Shown here piece by piece: positions 1-11,896 of a stretch of DNA of 64,000 nt. The notes beneath the pieces are model-generated. The model made no database searches. It was given only the letters and a program-made list of their open reading frames with translations, and was not told the origin of the DNA. Source of the stretch: Pagrus major (Eukaryota; Chordata; Actinopteri; Spariformes; Sparidae); assembly GCF_040436345.1 (NCBI RefSeq), contig NC_133221.1, positions 25,311,665 through 25,375,664 on the forward strand. The letters are read 5' to 3'. How positions within the stretch are numbered: the first letter of the stretch is position 1; every line of letters starts with the position of its first letter. The translations under genes were made by a program, and so were the position numbers.

Positions 1-299
1 CTGCAGTGAACTACATGATTTACAAACGAATCGATAGCACAGCTGGTAGAGCTATGGACCACAGCACATATAAACATGTCCGTGTTTGTATTTTAAGGCG
101 TAGATATAGTAAATAATGATAATAACCAAGGTGCAGGTGAAATGGTCACACAAACCTGAAATATGCGCAGCGGTATTTTGGCACACCGGAAGTGTCGACG
201 CGTGAGTAACGTTTGTAAAACTTCCGGTGTGAAACAATAACTTCCTATAATATAATATAACATAAAGTATTATAATTATTATCAATTATACACTTTAAA

Positions 300-1060
300 C
301 ATATTTTATTCTATTCTATTCTATTCTATTATTATATTATATTGTATTTAAAAAAGAATAGAATAGGATAGAATATCAGGTAATATCGGATAATATAATA
401 TAATATATGTGGGCCCTGCAGAGTGAGCACAGGGCAGCACAGATGAGATAAGTATGTTCATAGGTAACTTCCACGTCCCCTCTAAAAACCTAAGGGTCTG
501 AAGACAATCCCATTTCTGAAGTTCAGATTTCAAATTATTACAACAATAAACAATAATAAAAAGTAAAAAATAAGCAATATAATAAGAAGATAAGAAATAG
601 AATTGACTCATATATACATAGTATTTACAATATGAACAGTGCAATTATAAACAGTGTGGTATCTTTATTTACAAATAATAAATAATAAATATGGGTATTA
701 ACAATTGTCCAGTTAGTGCAAACCAAAATGTATATGGATATGTGTAGAGTTTTTTATTGCACAGTGCACATGTGAGGTCTACTGGGAGCAGTGCTGGTTG
801 TACAGTCTAACAGCAGCAGGAAGGAAGGACCTGCGATACCTCTCCTTCACACACTTGAGGTGTATCAGTCTATCGCTGAAGGAGCTGACCAGTGCGGTGA
901 TAGTGACCTGCAGGGGGTGGGACTCCTTCACCAGCAGCGATGACAGCCTGTCCATCATCCTGCTCTCTCCCACCACCTGCACTGGGTCAAGAGGGCATCC
1001 CAGGATGGAGCTGGCCTTCTTGATAAGTTTATCAAGTCTCTTCAAAATCATAAAAATTAT
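300..1060 (-). mobile_element. Non-LTR retrotransposon (LINE) 3' fragment
   Basis: The minus strand between 1051 and 779 reads as an uninterrupted 90-residue tail of a LINE ORF2 protein (features such as KRLDKLIKKASS, LGCPLD, VKERYRRSFLPAAVRLYN), ending at a stop. I recognise this text as the end of a LINE common in teleosts; I cannot name the clade with certainty (Rex1/CR1-like is my guess). Below it lie an AATAAA-bearing 3' UTR and pentanucleotide ATTCT-type repeats near 308-330, as expected for the 3' tail of such elements. It is 5'-truncated and therefore not mobile. A sequence related to its 3' UTR occurs near 19 kb. Confidence 0.75.
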
Positions 1061-1505
1061 CTTATATTATTGCTATTAAACCATGTCACACTTTCATGCA
1101 CGGGAGGAAGTATTGTGAAAATCTACAACACTCAGCTCTTTGCTTTGCAGTCAGTTATTCATTACAGTTATTATTACAGGATGTGATGTAAATTGCCCTT
1201 TATCACTGAAAAAGACTCATAAAAACACAAATGCAGGAGTCCAGCCAGTGGATTTATGACAGGATGACTTCACTAAACACATGAACTATGGCCCAGGTCA
1301 CATATCAAGAAGGAGGCATGACTTTCTCAGTCTCAGTCGTGCCTTTAAAAGAGCTGGAGAGCAGAGCTTTCTAAGAAGGCTGTTGACTGTTTGACACACA
1401 TACAGGTGAGCACAGCTTGAATTATCTGAATGTGTCAAATCAATGCTTAGGAATCTGATTATTTTAGTCAAGTGGTCTGGGCTGATTAAACACTGTGAAT
1501 ACTTG

Positions 1506-1540
<35 letters not shown>
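1506..1540. repeat. (ATT)n microsatellite
   Basis: About eleven perfect ATT units lie just upstream of the first SMIM1 coding exon. The same trinucleotide class recurs at 6006-6049. Confidence 0.95.
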
Positions 1541-1625
1541 GTAAAACACATTTAGTAATGCTTAAAGTGCAATCCATACAGATTATTAAGGCCTCCAGTC
1601 AGAAGATAGACCTCTGAAGAGAAGA

Positions 1626-2091
1626 ATGACTTCCCAAATGGAATCAAACGGTGCCGGCAGCGTGCAATATGATCGCTGGAACGAGAACAACATCAACATG
1701 AACGTAGAGGGATCACAGTCTACGATGACGAGGTGAGACGAACTGACGGCTGACAAAAAAAGATGCAAAGGTCAAATATAAAGTTTTCATATTATTGAAC
1801 ATTTTCAGAAGGTACTGAGGGGAAAATACAGAGTTGTAGGAAGTTAAAGCACCAGTAAGCTTTTATAGTCAAAATGAAATGTGGTGAAACCAGGTCATAA
1901 AATAGTGCTGTAATGATCAACCAAATGTTGTCTGACCGAACCCCGCCTCTGTTTCTGTTCTACTCAGGATCTACAACAGACTGTGCGTCGGCACCACTGG
2001 GATAGCAGTGAAGTCCGTTGGAGCTTTGGCTGCACTGGTGATCATTTACATCATAGGATACGTGACAGGATACTACGTCCATAAGTGCTGA
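1626..2091 (+). CDS. smim1: SMIM1, small integral membrane protein 1
   Basis: Two coding exons, 1626-1732 and 1968-2091, join across a GT-AG intron (GTGAGA donor) to give 76 residues; human SMIM1 has 78. The second exon carries the family signature: RLCVGTTGIAVK, one hydrophobic helix (about residues 48-68) and the C-terminal YVTGYYVHKC. The N-terminal half is polar, with the conserved Y-x-R-W motif. A second in-frame ATG at codon 5 aligns better with the human start, so the protein may have 72 residues. In mammals SMIM1 is a type II red-cell membrane protein that carries the Vel antigen; its molecular role is poorly known. AATAAA signals follow at 2134 and 2417. The 5' UTR exon was not defined. 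The identification rests on the near-identical C-terminus. Confidence 0.92.
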
Positions 2092-2416
2092 TGATGGAGC
2101 CCTGCTGAGAGAGATGAGCAATCTGAGATTCTGAATAAACTACAAGCTTGAAATGTTTCCAGCATCCTGATAATCTGGTGTTTTCTATATTGAAGTGAAA
2201 TCAAATCAACTGTGATTCAGAAGCTATGTCATTCTGTATGACATGAATTTCTTATACGTATATAACATTGCAATGACCACATGTAAAGTCTACCTTTTGG
2301 GATTTGATAGTGTGTCTCCACATCATGCATTCAGATATACATGTATGTACACATTTCTACATGGGAAATGAAGGTTATGTAAAAGTTTGTACATCCTGAT
2401 GTTATTCTGATGTCTT

Positions 2417-2422
2417 AATAAA
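2417..2422 (+). terminator. SMIM1 distal polyadenylation signal (AATAAA)
   Basis: A canonical AATAAA about 330 bases after the SMIM1 stop; an earlier one lies at 2134-2139. Either could serve. No gene follows on this strand until 6.3 kb. Confidence 0.6.
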
Positions 2423-3601
2423 GCTGCAGTGTTGCAACCATGCATCAATATGGTACATTTACTGTGCATCTGGTATCAGAGTATGATGAATGCTCCTGTA
2501 CTGCTTTCAGACCTTGGTTCTCCACATTGTGTAATAGACACATGAAACACATCCGTTACTTGGTGATTGGATGTTTTACATTTTGGTCAGGACTGACTGC
2601 TTCCTGTGAAAAAGAAACAGCAGCAGCGTGTTTCACGCTGGCAGAGATGCCTCATGATGACTCACTGACAGGTGACAGAGGGATGTTTCTGTAGGCTGTC
2701 AGTTTGTCTTGGTTTAAACAAACCCATGAGAGGTTTTGACCACATCAGGATGTTTGCAGGGTGGGCTGATTTGGCAGTGACAAGATGATGGATGATGACG
2801 TGATCTGGAGAATATGTGTTTTTACAGCTCTTTTTAAGCAACTGGGTGAAAACACTATAATAACCATATCAAATCCACTCATGTAACCACAGCAAGACAA
2901 AACCACTTTAAACACTAACCCAGACTTTATTAACATGAGATCTAAGCCTGAGCTAAGAGCTTCACACTGCTCTGCAATGAAAACTCACTTCTGCATTTCA
3001 AATGAACCACTTCATTCCTCACACTGTGTTTTCTTTGATGAATTTCATCCCCTTTTCATGTGGCAGACCTGGTCCAGATGTTGACCACAGAGACGTTTGT
3101 GTTTATTACAGCTCTGAAATATTCACCACTGAGGAAATGTAATCTGCCACTCACATTGTGGACACGTATGTCTGGATGTTCAGTGCAGGAAATGACTGGT
3201 GCAAACAGGAAACCTCTGGGGTTGTAATTTCAAGTCACCTTTAACAGCTTGTTGTTTGGCTTGTGGCCTTCATCAGCGTCATCATACAACATATTACAAA
3301 GAACATTTAAAGCAATATCATGTGGAATATGCATTTTGTATGATTGGTGCAACACTGTCATAAATACAAATCCCAGCTCTGTAACAATGTGTCAGATGTA
3401 ATATAGGTGCGAACTACAAACAAAACTCATCATGTCATCACAATGTTTTGTGTTGAAAACTTGTATGTTGAAGTAAACATGTATGTAACGCTGTGATCCT
3501 ACCCTCTCACTGAAGTTACACAGTGCAGAAACAAGTGATAGAGACACCATTCACCCTGTTACAAGACACTGTACCATCAACATGATTCTGAAGCTGTTAT
3601 T

Positions 3602-3943
3602 TTAAAGGGACATTATGATGTTTTGGGGCTGAAATTCAAACTCAGAATTTCAATATTTACATTATTAATGAATAATACAAACTCAGAAATTGAATAAACT
3701 GAATAAACAAGCTGTTCTCAGAGGAAAATAAGGTCCCCAGAACACTGTTTGAAGCTAGAAAGGTGGCAGGGTCCGCCACATATAAGACAGTATAAATTGT
3801 GTTGTCCTTAAATGTTAATTATTTGTTTGTCCCCTTTCTTCAGTCATGAATACCGTTTGTTTATTTAGTTTGTTTGGGCATTTTAAAAAAAATCAGTCAA
3901 TGAAGATCTTTCTCTTCCCCAAAACTACATAGTGCACTTCTAA
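3602..3943. mobile_element. MITE family A, copy 1
   Basis: About 340 bp. Its core (the segment with GAACACTGTTTGAAGC, then GGCAGGGTCCGCCACATATA) is shared almost word for word with copies at 7852-8196 and 24542-24830. The ends are inverted repeats of the type TTAAAGGnGCACTATGTAG / CTACATAGTGCACCTTTAA; in this copy the left end is diverged. There is no coding capacity, so it is a non-autonomous DNA transposon. Confidence 0.8.
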
Positions 3944-4106
3944 GGTAAAAAAAAAGAAAAGTTACATAATGTTGCATTAATACAATTATTTCACTGTTGT
4001 TCCTAAAAAACTTTTGAAGTCCTGATGGATCCAAGTGTTTCTGGTGACTTGGTCAGCCCAACCATCAGGACAGAATGTCAGCTATGCACACCAGATATCT
4101 CATAAA

Positions 4107-4320
4107 CTGAAGGTGCTTTCACATGACGGACTTTGGCCCGGATCTGAGTTCACTTGACACCACAGCCAGGTCATTTGATCTGTGTGAACACAAGTGTACC
4201 ATACCTCTTTTTCAAGTGTACCTGGGCACAGACTGCGAACTGTACCCGAGCCTGCTTGAAAAGGTGGTCTCGAGTACAGTTCATGTGTACTCAGGTAGGT
4301 TCACATCAGGTGAACTACAT
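4107..4320. repeat. Possible degenerate DNA-transposon fragment
   Basis: The stretch begins GGTGCTTTCACATGACGGAC and contains repeated GTGTAC and TCGAGTACAGTTC words, resembling a dispersed teleost DNA-transposon sequence I recall. No second copy is seen in this window and the termini are unclear, so the call is tentative. Confidence 0.35.
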
Positions 4321-6002
4321 TTATTTGATAGCTTGAGCTACTAGTTACTTCGCAGAGTGCATGCTGCAGCAGAGAAGAGCATTATTTTATTGATTTATTG
4401 TTATTTATAAATATGCATACATTAAATATCAGTTACTTTAAGACTTTCACTCAAGTAGACTGAATATGAATCCACCAAATTTATGTGACAGAACATAAAA
4501 ATCTCGAGCTACAACAAGACAGTGTGGCTCATAAGAAAAGCTGACGTGCACATCAGTCAGGACACTGAGTTCATTTCTATTTTTGTCAATATCAGCTTCA
4601 TAACATCCGGACCAAAACACTACGGCAGCATTAAATCTGGAAGTCTCTCCTATCTGAGATCATAAATATGATAACAAGGAAGCGTACATTATAAAACTCT
4701 GGTAACAATAAAACAACATGCAGCGCTACCAGGTCTAATGTAGGCTACAAAGTTCAATTAAAACCAAATACACACTTTGTTGTGATGAACCAGTCTCGTT
4801 TTGATTTTCAATACACCCCTACAACACAATGTGGACGACTGATGAGTTTAACATATTTGTCTGACTTTACAAGAGGTCTGCTTTACTTCACTGGATTAGG
4901 ATAAAACACACACAAGCACATATACATCAGTCATGTCAATCACCATAATTAACAGTTTAACATGTAATAAGTAAAATATTTGGTCAAATATGTTAAAAAA
5001 ATGTTGTAAATTAGTTTTTATGCTCAGATGAAAACAACCTGTGCTCACACTATAACTCATCTTGTCCAGTACTTTATGCATATGTGTTAACAATAAAGGC
5101 CATAAAGCTTAAACATAAAGTCCAGACAAACTTCAGTTCTGTGTTTCAAACTGTAAAACATCAGCTGTGGTGTGACAGATCCACACTGCCCTCATGTGTC
5201 CAAACAGAAACAGCCTTATCGCAACAGGAAGGAAAAGCTGAGAAAATGTTTTCTTTGTGCAAACAATCCAACCCAAAATATTCAACACATGGCCAAGAAT
5301 ATCAACCTGTACTTGGAAATAATGACATTTATACCTCAGAGACACTGAAGACAACCTAAACCTAAAATAAAATGGAGATTTATAGTAATCTTTGACTTTG
5401 AATCAGAATCAGAAGTATGGATAAAACAATCTCAGTATCAGTACATTAAAAAAAAAAAAAATCATAATAGTAGCACTGTAGTGTATTTAACATTCTTATG
5501 TGATCAAAGGTGTCTGACAGCTTTCAGTAAACAACAAAAGAAGTGATACCAGACAAATAATCCATCTCGGAAAGGATTCATGTTCTTGACTGTGCGGCTG
5601 AAGACCTTTGACTCATGATACGTTTGCTGTAACACAAAGTTCAGCACCATAAGTAGAGCTGAAGTGGTGTCTACACAGGAGGAAGGGCCACAGCAGGAAT
5701 ATGTGTGCACACAGTGCTTGCCATTCAATGATCTGCCAATGCCAGCCTGAATCTCTGCATTTTAAAGAGGCGCTATCATAGAAACTGAATAGATAAATAA
5801 AGAAATTCATCAGATATGCATTTACACTATAGTGGCTTTGCCTCTTCTTATTCAGACTGTTTCAAGAAATAAATACTTTGCTTAAAATAGAGACTTTAAT
5901 ACTGTGTTATGTTGCCAAATCTCTCTTGAATGTCACATTTGTTATGCTTTTCACAATAAAAGCTGCAAGAATTATTGTTTTATTTCTGTGTTTTAAACTG
6001 AC

Positions 6003-6005
<3 letters not shown>

Positions 6006-6049
<44 letters not shown>
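6006..6049. repeat. (AAT)n microsatellite
   Basis: About fourteen AAT units, roughly 300 bases upstream of the SZRD1 start codon. Confidence 0.95.
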
Positions 6050-6364
6050 CTTGTGGTACCCCCTTTTTTTAAAATACGGAGGGAAAGCTGCAGCAAATAC
6101 GGAAGTGGTGGCAGATTTCCTCACACCTGTGGCATGTTTAGAGCAAACAGTAAAAGACGTCCTACTTCTTCTTACAAAATACATGAAGTTTGTTCTTTGT
6201 TTACTGACACTTTACCGAGATGAGCCTCTTCAGGTCATTTCTACTCAGCTGTGTAGAGGAGCATCATGCGGTGGGGAAACCCGTCAGTGTGATGTCAAAG
6301 GCTGCGGACAGCCGAGAGGCGGGTCTGAAGGAGCCCAGGACAGCGTGTGTGAGCAAAATGAAAC

Positions 6365-9300
6365 ATGGATGAGGAGGTCGTCGAAAGTTGGGAGGAAGCT
6401 GCTGATAGTGGGGTAAATAATGAAAGGTTCAATATACCTTCAGTTAAAGAGGGGATTCCCGTTTGGTAGCTTCTCTGTATTTACATGGTTGTTTTTAGAA
6501 GTTCTCGCAACGATGTTCCTCACACGGGCCAACAATGTAGCTAAAGCTAACGTTAGCTTTAAGAAACTTGGCGAGCCAACGTCAAGTAGCTAACTAGCTT
6601 AGCTAACGTTAGCGAGCGAGACAGGCTTAACGCAGACCAGCCAAGTGACGTTGACTATTTCTAACTAATCTCGAATGATATAACCCCAATATATCTGTTT
6701 ATTAGCTAACGCTGGCCAGCTTACGAATGTACATGACGCGAGCTAAACCCACGAAATTAATGTTCCTGCTGAAATGCTTGACGTGAGCAAATGCTAAGCT
6801 AACTATGGCTAACATGGAAAATGTGTCTAATCAATGTTGGTTTACTTATTGGTGAAATTTACATCCCTCGCACAAGACAACAAGAACCCCATACACGACA
6901 CACACTCGCCTTAAAGTCACTCGGCATGTGTTTTGTGACACTAACAACTCATATCTTAAACACTGATCACCGCAATAACGATTAGCTAGCATTAACGGAA
7001 CCATCCTATAGACGACTAACGTTAGCTTAGCAGCGATTTAGCTACATTCGTAACGTCGAAATGTCCCCGTAATAAAGTAAACATAAGTAGTTACCCCAAC
7101 TTTGCAAGAACAATCGTCACGCCGATTGTTATATTGGGTACAGCAGCCATTACATTCAGTTCATTTAAGTTCGCACATTTTCTATGGAGCCTGGCTTTCA
7201 CTATGCATACTCCTGAGTTAACTTTGTGATTTCATGTCGCTAGTTCACCAGTCCAAATTGTTGTTGGACAACATTTTCGGCCATGTTGTTTGGTAAAACC
7301 CTGCTCTCGAGCTAGTTTTGTTGCCAAACTGGCAAGTTAGTACATTTAGCTAACGCTAACATTAGCCGTCGTCACGGTACTTTGGCAGACTATTGCTAGC
7401 TCGTGACGTCAAGAACGTGGCGCTGAGAAGAAGTTGGTCAAGTTTGTCAGGCTGAAGTTACAGATCATTATCGTCTTAACCTTCTGGTGTTAGTCAGTGT
7501 AAAACGTAATTTAAAAATGATCCTTCAATCTACCTTGGCAATTCTCGCTGGCAACATCAGCAGATTAATGTTTGCTAGCTGAGCACTCTCTGTTATGACT
7601 TGGCAGCTGTCCTACACATGTATAAATAGCTTGTAACTGAATCCTGTTTTCCAGCCACTCTGTGACTCGCTAACCACCTCTTCCTCCTACACCATATTAA
7701 TCTGACCATGTTGTTTGTTTACATTAATGTATGTTTGGACTGTTTCCCCCCCACAGGAAATGGAAAAACGGTTAGAAGAGAAGCTAAGGATCAGCCAGAG
7801 AGAAAAGTAAGGCTTTATGGAGGGAAAAGAAGTATATAAATGTATTTTATTAGAGGGGCACTGTGCACTTTTGGAGAAGAAATTCAAACTCTGAATTTTA
7901 ATATTTACAATATTAATGAGGTAATAATGATATTTTTTACATAACTGAATAAACAAGCTGTTCTCAGAGGAAAATAAGGTCCCAGAACACTGTTTGAAGC
8001 TAGAAAGGTGGCAGGGTCCGCCACATATAAACAAAGTACTTTAAAACAGTATGAAATTGTGTTGTCCTTTTAATGTTTATTGATTGTTTATCCTGAGAAT
8101 TTGTTTAGTAAGTTTGTTTAGGCATTAAAATCAGTCAATGAAGATCTTTCTCCTCTGATTGAAATTTCTTCCCAAAACTACATAGTGCACCTTTAATCTA
8201 TGAATTCATGTATTCATATTTTTGAATTGAGCTGAATTGAATAGCAGATCTGCACATTTCAGAAATTGTCTTTTAAGTATGTAACTTTGCTGATGAGTAT
8301 GAACAAACTGAAACAGTAATAGTCTTTTGGCCATGCATGTATCATCTAAGCTGTTATCAGCACCACCGCCCCCACTTAAAAGTATTAGCCTCTTCCTGTC
8401 TGTCATATTACTAATTTTGCGTGGTCTGCTTCCTGTCGGTCTGCTTCTAGGGAGTCCAGTAATAATTCTCAACGATCTCCATTGAGGACAACCATGGTGA
8501 TACAGGACGACTCTCTACCAGCAGCACCTCCACCTCAGATACGCATTTTGAAGCGGCCCGCAAGTAACGGGTCATTGGGATCACCCTTGAATCAGAACAG
8601 GCCTACACCACAGGTCAAGTCTCTGGCCCAGCGTGAGGCAGAGTACGCAGAGGCCAGGAAGAGAATACTGGGCAGCGCCTGCCCAGAGGAGACGCCTCAG
8701 GACAAGCCCAACACTGACCGGTAATCATCCACAAATATTGACAGTGTAGAGGTTTTACTCACAGCTTAATGAGGCCTTGCTTGAGGGCTGTAGCTATTGT
8801 GTATTCCCATAGTTGTATTTAAGACTGTTTAACGTTTTGTGTGCCAAGTTTCCAACTGAGAGAAGGCCGGCTAATGAATAGGTGTTATTTTAAGGCTCAA
8901 AAACAAATAAATGAACAAACCTGTAGTTGAAACTATAAATCAGCCTCTCCTACCAATACAAACTAAAAATCAGAATAAGAACTAAAGCAGTAGCCACTAA
9001 AAATGGGACTACTTCCAGCTGAATCCCTGATGAATTGTCAGAATTCATCAGAAAGGATGTGAAGACCCTAGCTGACCTCTCCTCCTGGTGTGTAACTTTT
9101 GCTTTCATTTTCTCGACTACAACTGGCAGAGGCACGCTGCTTTAGTTCTGCGTTTGGCTTGGCAGGGTTTTGATTTACAGGAAGTGGAGCCTAAAGATAA
9201 TCACAAGAAGCTTTCTGATGCAGCTTTGCAGAATTTCATTGAATGGTTCTTTTCATTTGTGTTGAGTTTGGATTTGGTTTACTGTGAAATGTGCCAAAAC

Positions 9301-9597
9301 GAATAGAAAAGCAACCGAGAAACTCAAAGCCAAGAGGCAATCCTATAACTAAAATCATGTGTGGATACCTGTCTGTTGGTAGACTACAGGGATTTGGAAA
9401 TTAGGACAGTCCTGGAAAAAGTTTCTGCCCAGCAGTTGGCACGTGTTAAAGACTGCCGTCTCTAATTTATTCCTGTCTCCTGTCTTTCTGCCAGGCCAGG
9501 GCGCAATAACTCTACATTGCCTTCAGAGGACACCCGATCTAACAATCACACTGTGGGGCAGCCAGACGGCACCCAAGGGTTCCGACAGCACAGATAA
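6365..9597 (+). CDS. szrd1: SZRD1, SUZ RNA-binding domain-containing protein
   Basis: Four coding exons, 6365-6412, 7757-7806, 8451-8720 and 9495-9597, splice in frame with GT-AG junctions to 156 residues; human SZRD1 has 152. The N-terminus [16 protein letters not shown] and the segment [17 protein letters not shown] match the family. A SUZ-type segment ([20 protein letters not shown], about residues 50-70) is followed by the SUZ-C-like [19 protein letters not shown], and the protein ends [12 protein letters not shown] domains are short RNA-binding modules; the cellular role of SZRD1 is little characterised. A first intron of 1.3 kb is rich in palindromes and a MITE lies in intron 2. The gene converges on ATP13A2. 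Confidence 0.96.
6542..7346. repeat. Cluster of GCTAACGTTAGC-type palindromes in SZRD1 intron 1
   Basis: A 20-bp perfect palindrome centred on AACGTT lies at 6542-6561. GCTAACGTTAGC recurs at 6602-6613, CTAACGTTAG at 7016-7025, and half-sites (TTAGCTAACG, GCTAACGCTAAC) near 6700 and 7340. The words sit in the CpG-containing first intron of a broadly expressed gene. I know of no function. Confidence 0.7.
7852..8196. mobile_element. MITE family A, copy 2 (SZRD1 intron 2)
   Basis: About 345 bp with the same core as the copies at 3602 and 24542. The right terminus (CTACATAGTGCACCTTTAA) is well preserved and is the inverse complement of the left-end consensus. Inserted between SZRD1 exons 2 and 3. 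Confidence 0.85.
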
Positions 9598-11618
9598 GTG
9601 GGCCCCGGGGCCACCCAGCCATTGAGGGGAGAGAGATCGAGGGCACCCTGAGAGCAAAGACAGCAAAGTATCTTAAAACTTCCTTCCTTTGGTTCCAATC
9701 TATCAGACGGGCTGCGAGTACAGCCACGCTGCTGCCTCCCACTATCAGTCGTGTGGAACTGACAGGGAGCAAGGAACTCCGGGAGGAAGTCAGATGGAAA
9801 TGTGCTCTCTTCTCCCCCCCACTCCAGTCTGTTTGACACTGTGATTATGGACATCTTCTGGACTCACTGTGATGATCCCTTTAAGAAAGGCCCCTCACCT
9901 CCATCTTCCTCCTCCTCCAGTCCCCAGCCACTCCGCCTCAGGACGCCTGCAAGGCGGAAGCAAAGACTTACACGGAGGGCGGCAGAGAGAGGAGAAGTGA
10001 CGGGCCATAGCAAAATGAGATGAGCTGGTACTTGGGCAGCAGCTTCTCCCTAGCAATAATACCAGACATCACTTCTCAAACTTTTACACACATTTTTAAT
10101 TTTTCAGATGTTTGCTGACAAAGTTTTTATCTTTTTGTTTTCTTGCTTGTCTTTATTATCTATGCTAGGGATGCTCTGATATCTACAGTACAGATACAAG
10201 AACTTCACATTATACGTACACCACAAATAACACGTTCATTAAGAGTATTTAGAATTGAGATTTTTTTAAATAAACATATCTGCAGTTTTTATGAAATGGG
10301 AAACATTACACTTCTCAACCTTTGTTTGGTGTTAAAACGGTCTTAAATGCTACGTTTCGGTTTCTCCTTACAGTCAAAACTCAGACACCCAGTGTTGCAG
10401 CTCGTGGTGTCTTAACTGGTACCTGCCCTGTAACTGTGCTGTTAGCATCATCACCACACCTATTATGTAGACTGCCATTTGTTTTTAAAAACTGAGGTTA
10501 AGGGTCATGTGTGTCAAGTTGTTTATCCGACGAGTTCTGTTAAAGCTATGTTTTTTTGTTTTTTTTTAAGCTTTTCAGCTGTCTTCCTTGGACTGTAACA
10601 TCATTATTTCTATTTAAAAGTAAAAGCAGAAAAAAAAGACAAAATGAAAAGAAGATTATGGATTTAAGTCCATTTTTAAGTAGCTTTTCTGCCTTTTTGT
10701 ATGAGATAGCAGCAATGTCAGAGCAGTATTTTAATCGAAATGAACCAAAATCCCATTTTAAAATCGACTTGTACATATATCAGTTAATTCAGATGTCATG
10801 ATGTGAAGGTGCTGTTGGCAGCGGCTCGAGGGAGGTGGGGGAATGAATTTACTGCTGTACTCGACAAGCCTCTCTGTCATATCTCCAGCTCGTCAGCGGT
10901 GTGCTCGTTTCTTCATGTCCTTCAATGACGTACAGTACGTAGGAACTCAGGTGCAAGTGAACGAGACTGAATGAATGAAATGAACTAAGATTGTATTTTT
11001 CCAGCGGGTTTGATTGCTCAAACAGCAAATGTCCGTATTAAAGCTTGGGCTGGCACTTTGATAGAAACAGTGCTGTAGAGTGTGCGATGAAATGTATCTG
11101 AAATGATGTCCCAGGATGAATGAATGCCAGTTTTATTTTTTTTTGTCTGTTGGCATCTGGGTCATGTAACAGAACAGAAACCGTAACATCACCCCTGGTG
11201 TGATTGTTCAGTAACTGATGGTCCTCTGCTGAAATGGATCATGGAGACACAGCTGTATGTGAGCTGACTACCTGGCTGAGTGACCAGGACCATTGTGCCC
11301 AGTAGATGTTCTTAAGTTTTTCACCTTTTTATTTGTTCAAACGGAGAAGAGATCTCAATAAAGCCATATTCAGTGGTGCACACCATCAATAGAAAAGTTA
11401 TTGTAATGGCTGAATTCAGCTTGTGCCTCCTGTATCACATCTTAACTTCCTGGTTGTTGATTTTTATTACTGTAGTTCAAGAAACTGATCCGAGGGAGAA
11501 TTCACAATACTGGTAAGAGATTTTAGTTCAGGAAATCTAGCAGCAGAGCAGGAGACGGACGGGGTTAGCTGAGCTCTGGGTGAGAACACAAACTGCCTGT
11601 AAATACTGATTTAATAAA
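9598..11618 (+). other. SZRD1 3' UTR (probable extent)
   Basis: No other gene lies between the SZRD1 stop and the 3' end of ATP13A2. AATAAA signals occur at 11358-11363 and 11613-11618. The stretch is AT-rich with oligo-T runs, typical of a long 3' UTR. The second signal lies only about 170 bases from the ATP13A2 poly(A) signal on the opposite strand, so the two transcripts nearly meet tail to tail. Confidence 0.55.
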
Positions 11619-11780
11619 ATGATTTGCAAAAAATGTCACTTGTTTTGTGATGTGTTTTCATTCATTTAATTGGCTGGTGCTTTTGTCCTAAGCAGCTCAC
11701 AATAACCCCCCAGGACCACAGCATTAAATCACTTGATAGAAAATATAAACGTCTTTACTCCAGTTTACATAAAAATAGTT

Positions 11781-11786
11781 TTTATT
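11781..11786 (-). terminator. ATP13A2 polyadenylation signal (AATAAA on minus)
   Basis: TTTATT on the plus strand reads AATAAA on minus, 111 bases after the ATP13A2 stop codon. It is the first canonical signal downstream of the gene. Confidence 0.7.
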
Positions 11787-11896
11787 AACACAGGTAAACA
11801 TGACTTTGCATTGTTGGTCAAGCTGTGGATTTTGTGGATCCACAGCATTGTTTGGCTCAGGTGACTGAAAGTGTACCACAGAGGGGCAAGTAGATG

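Larger units (their letters stand above)
2430..6290. other. Intergenic region SMIM1-SZRD1, no gene found
   Basis: No reading frame here resembles a protein family or has credible splice sites. It contains one copy of MITE family A (3602-3943), a repeat-like stretch at 4107-4320, a poly-A run near 5450 and an ATT-type microsatellite at 6006-6049. The remainder is AT-rich sequence without recognisable structure. Confidence 0.7.

Noticed and set aside
779-1051. A 90-residue minus-strand protein gene
   Set aside because: It is the 3' end of a LINE ORF2, truncated upstream, with a LINE-type 3' tail.
6051-6416. 121-codon plus-strand frame ending in SZRD1 exon 1
   Set aside because: It reads SZRD1 exon 1 in the wrong frame and has no family match; the correct start is the ATG at 6365.
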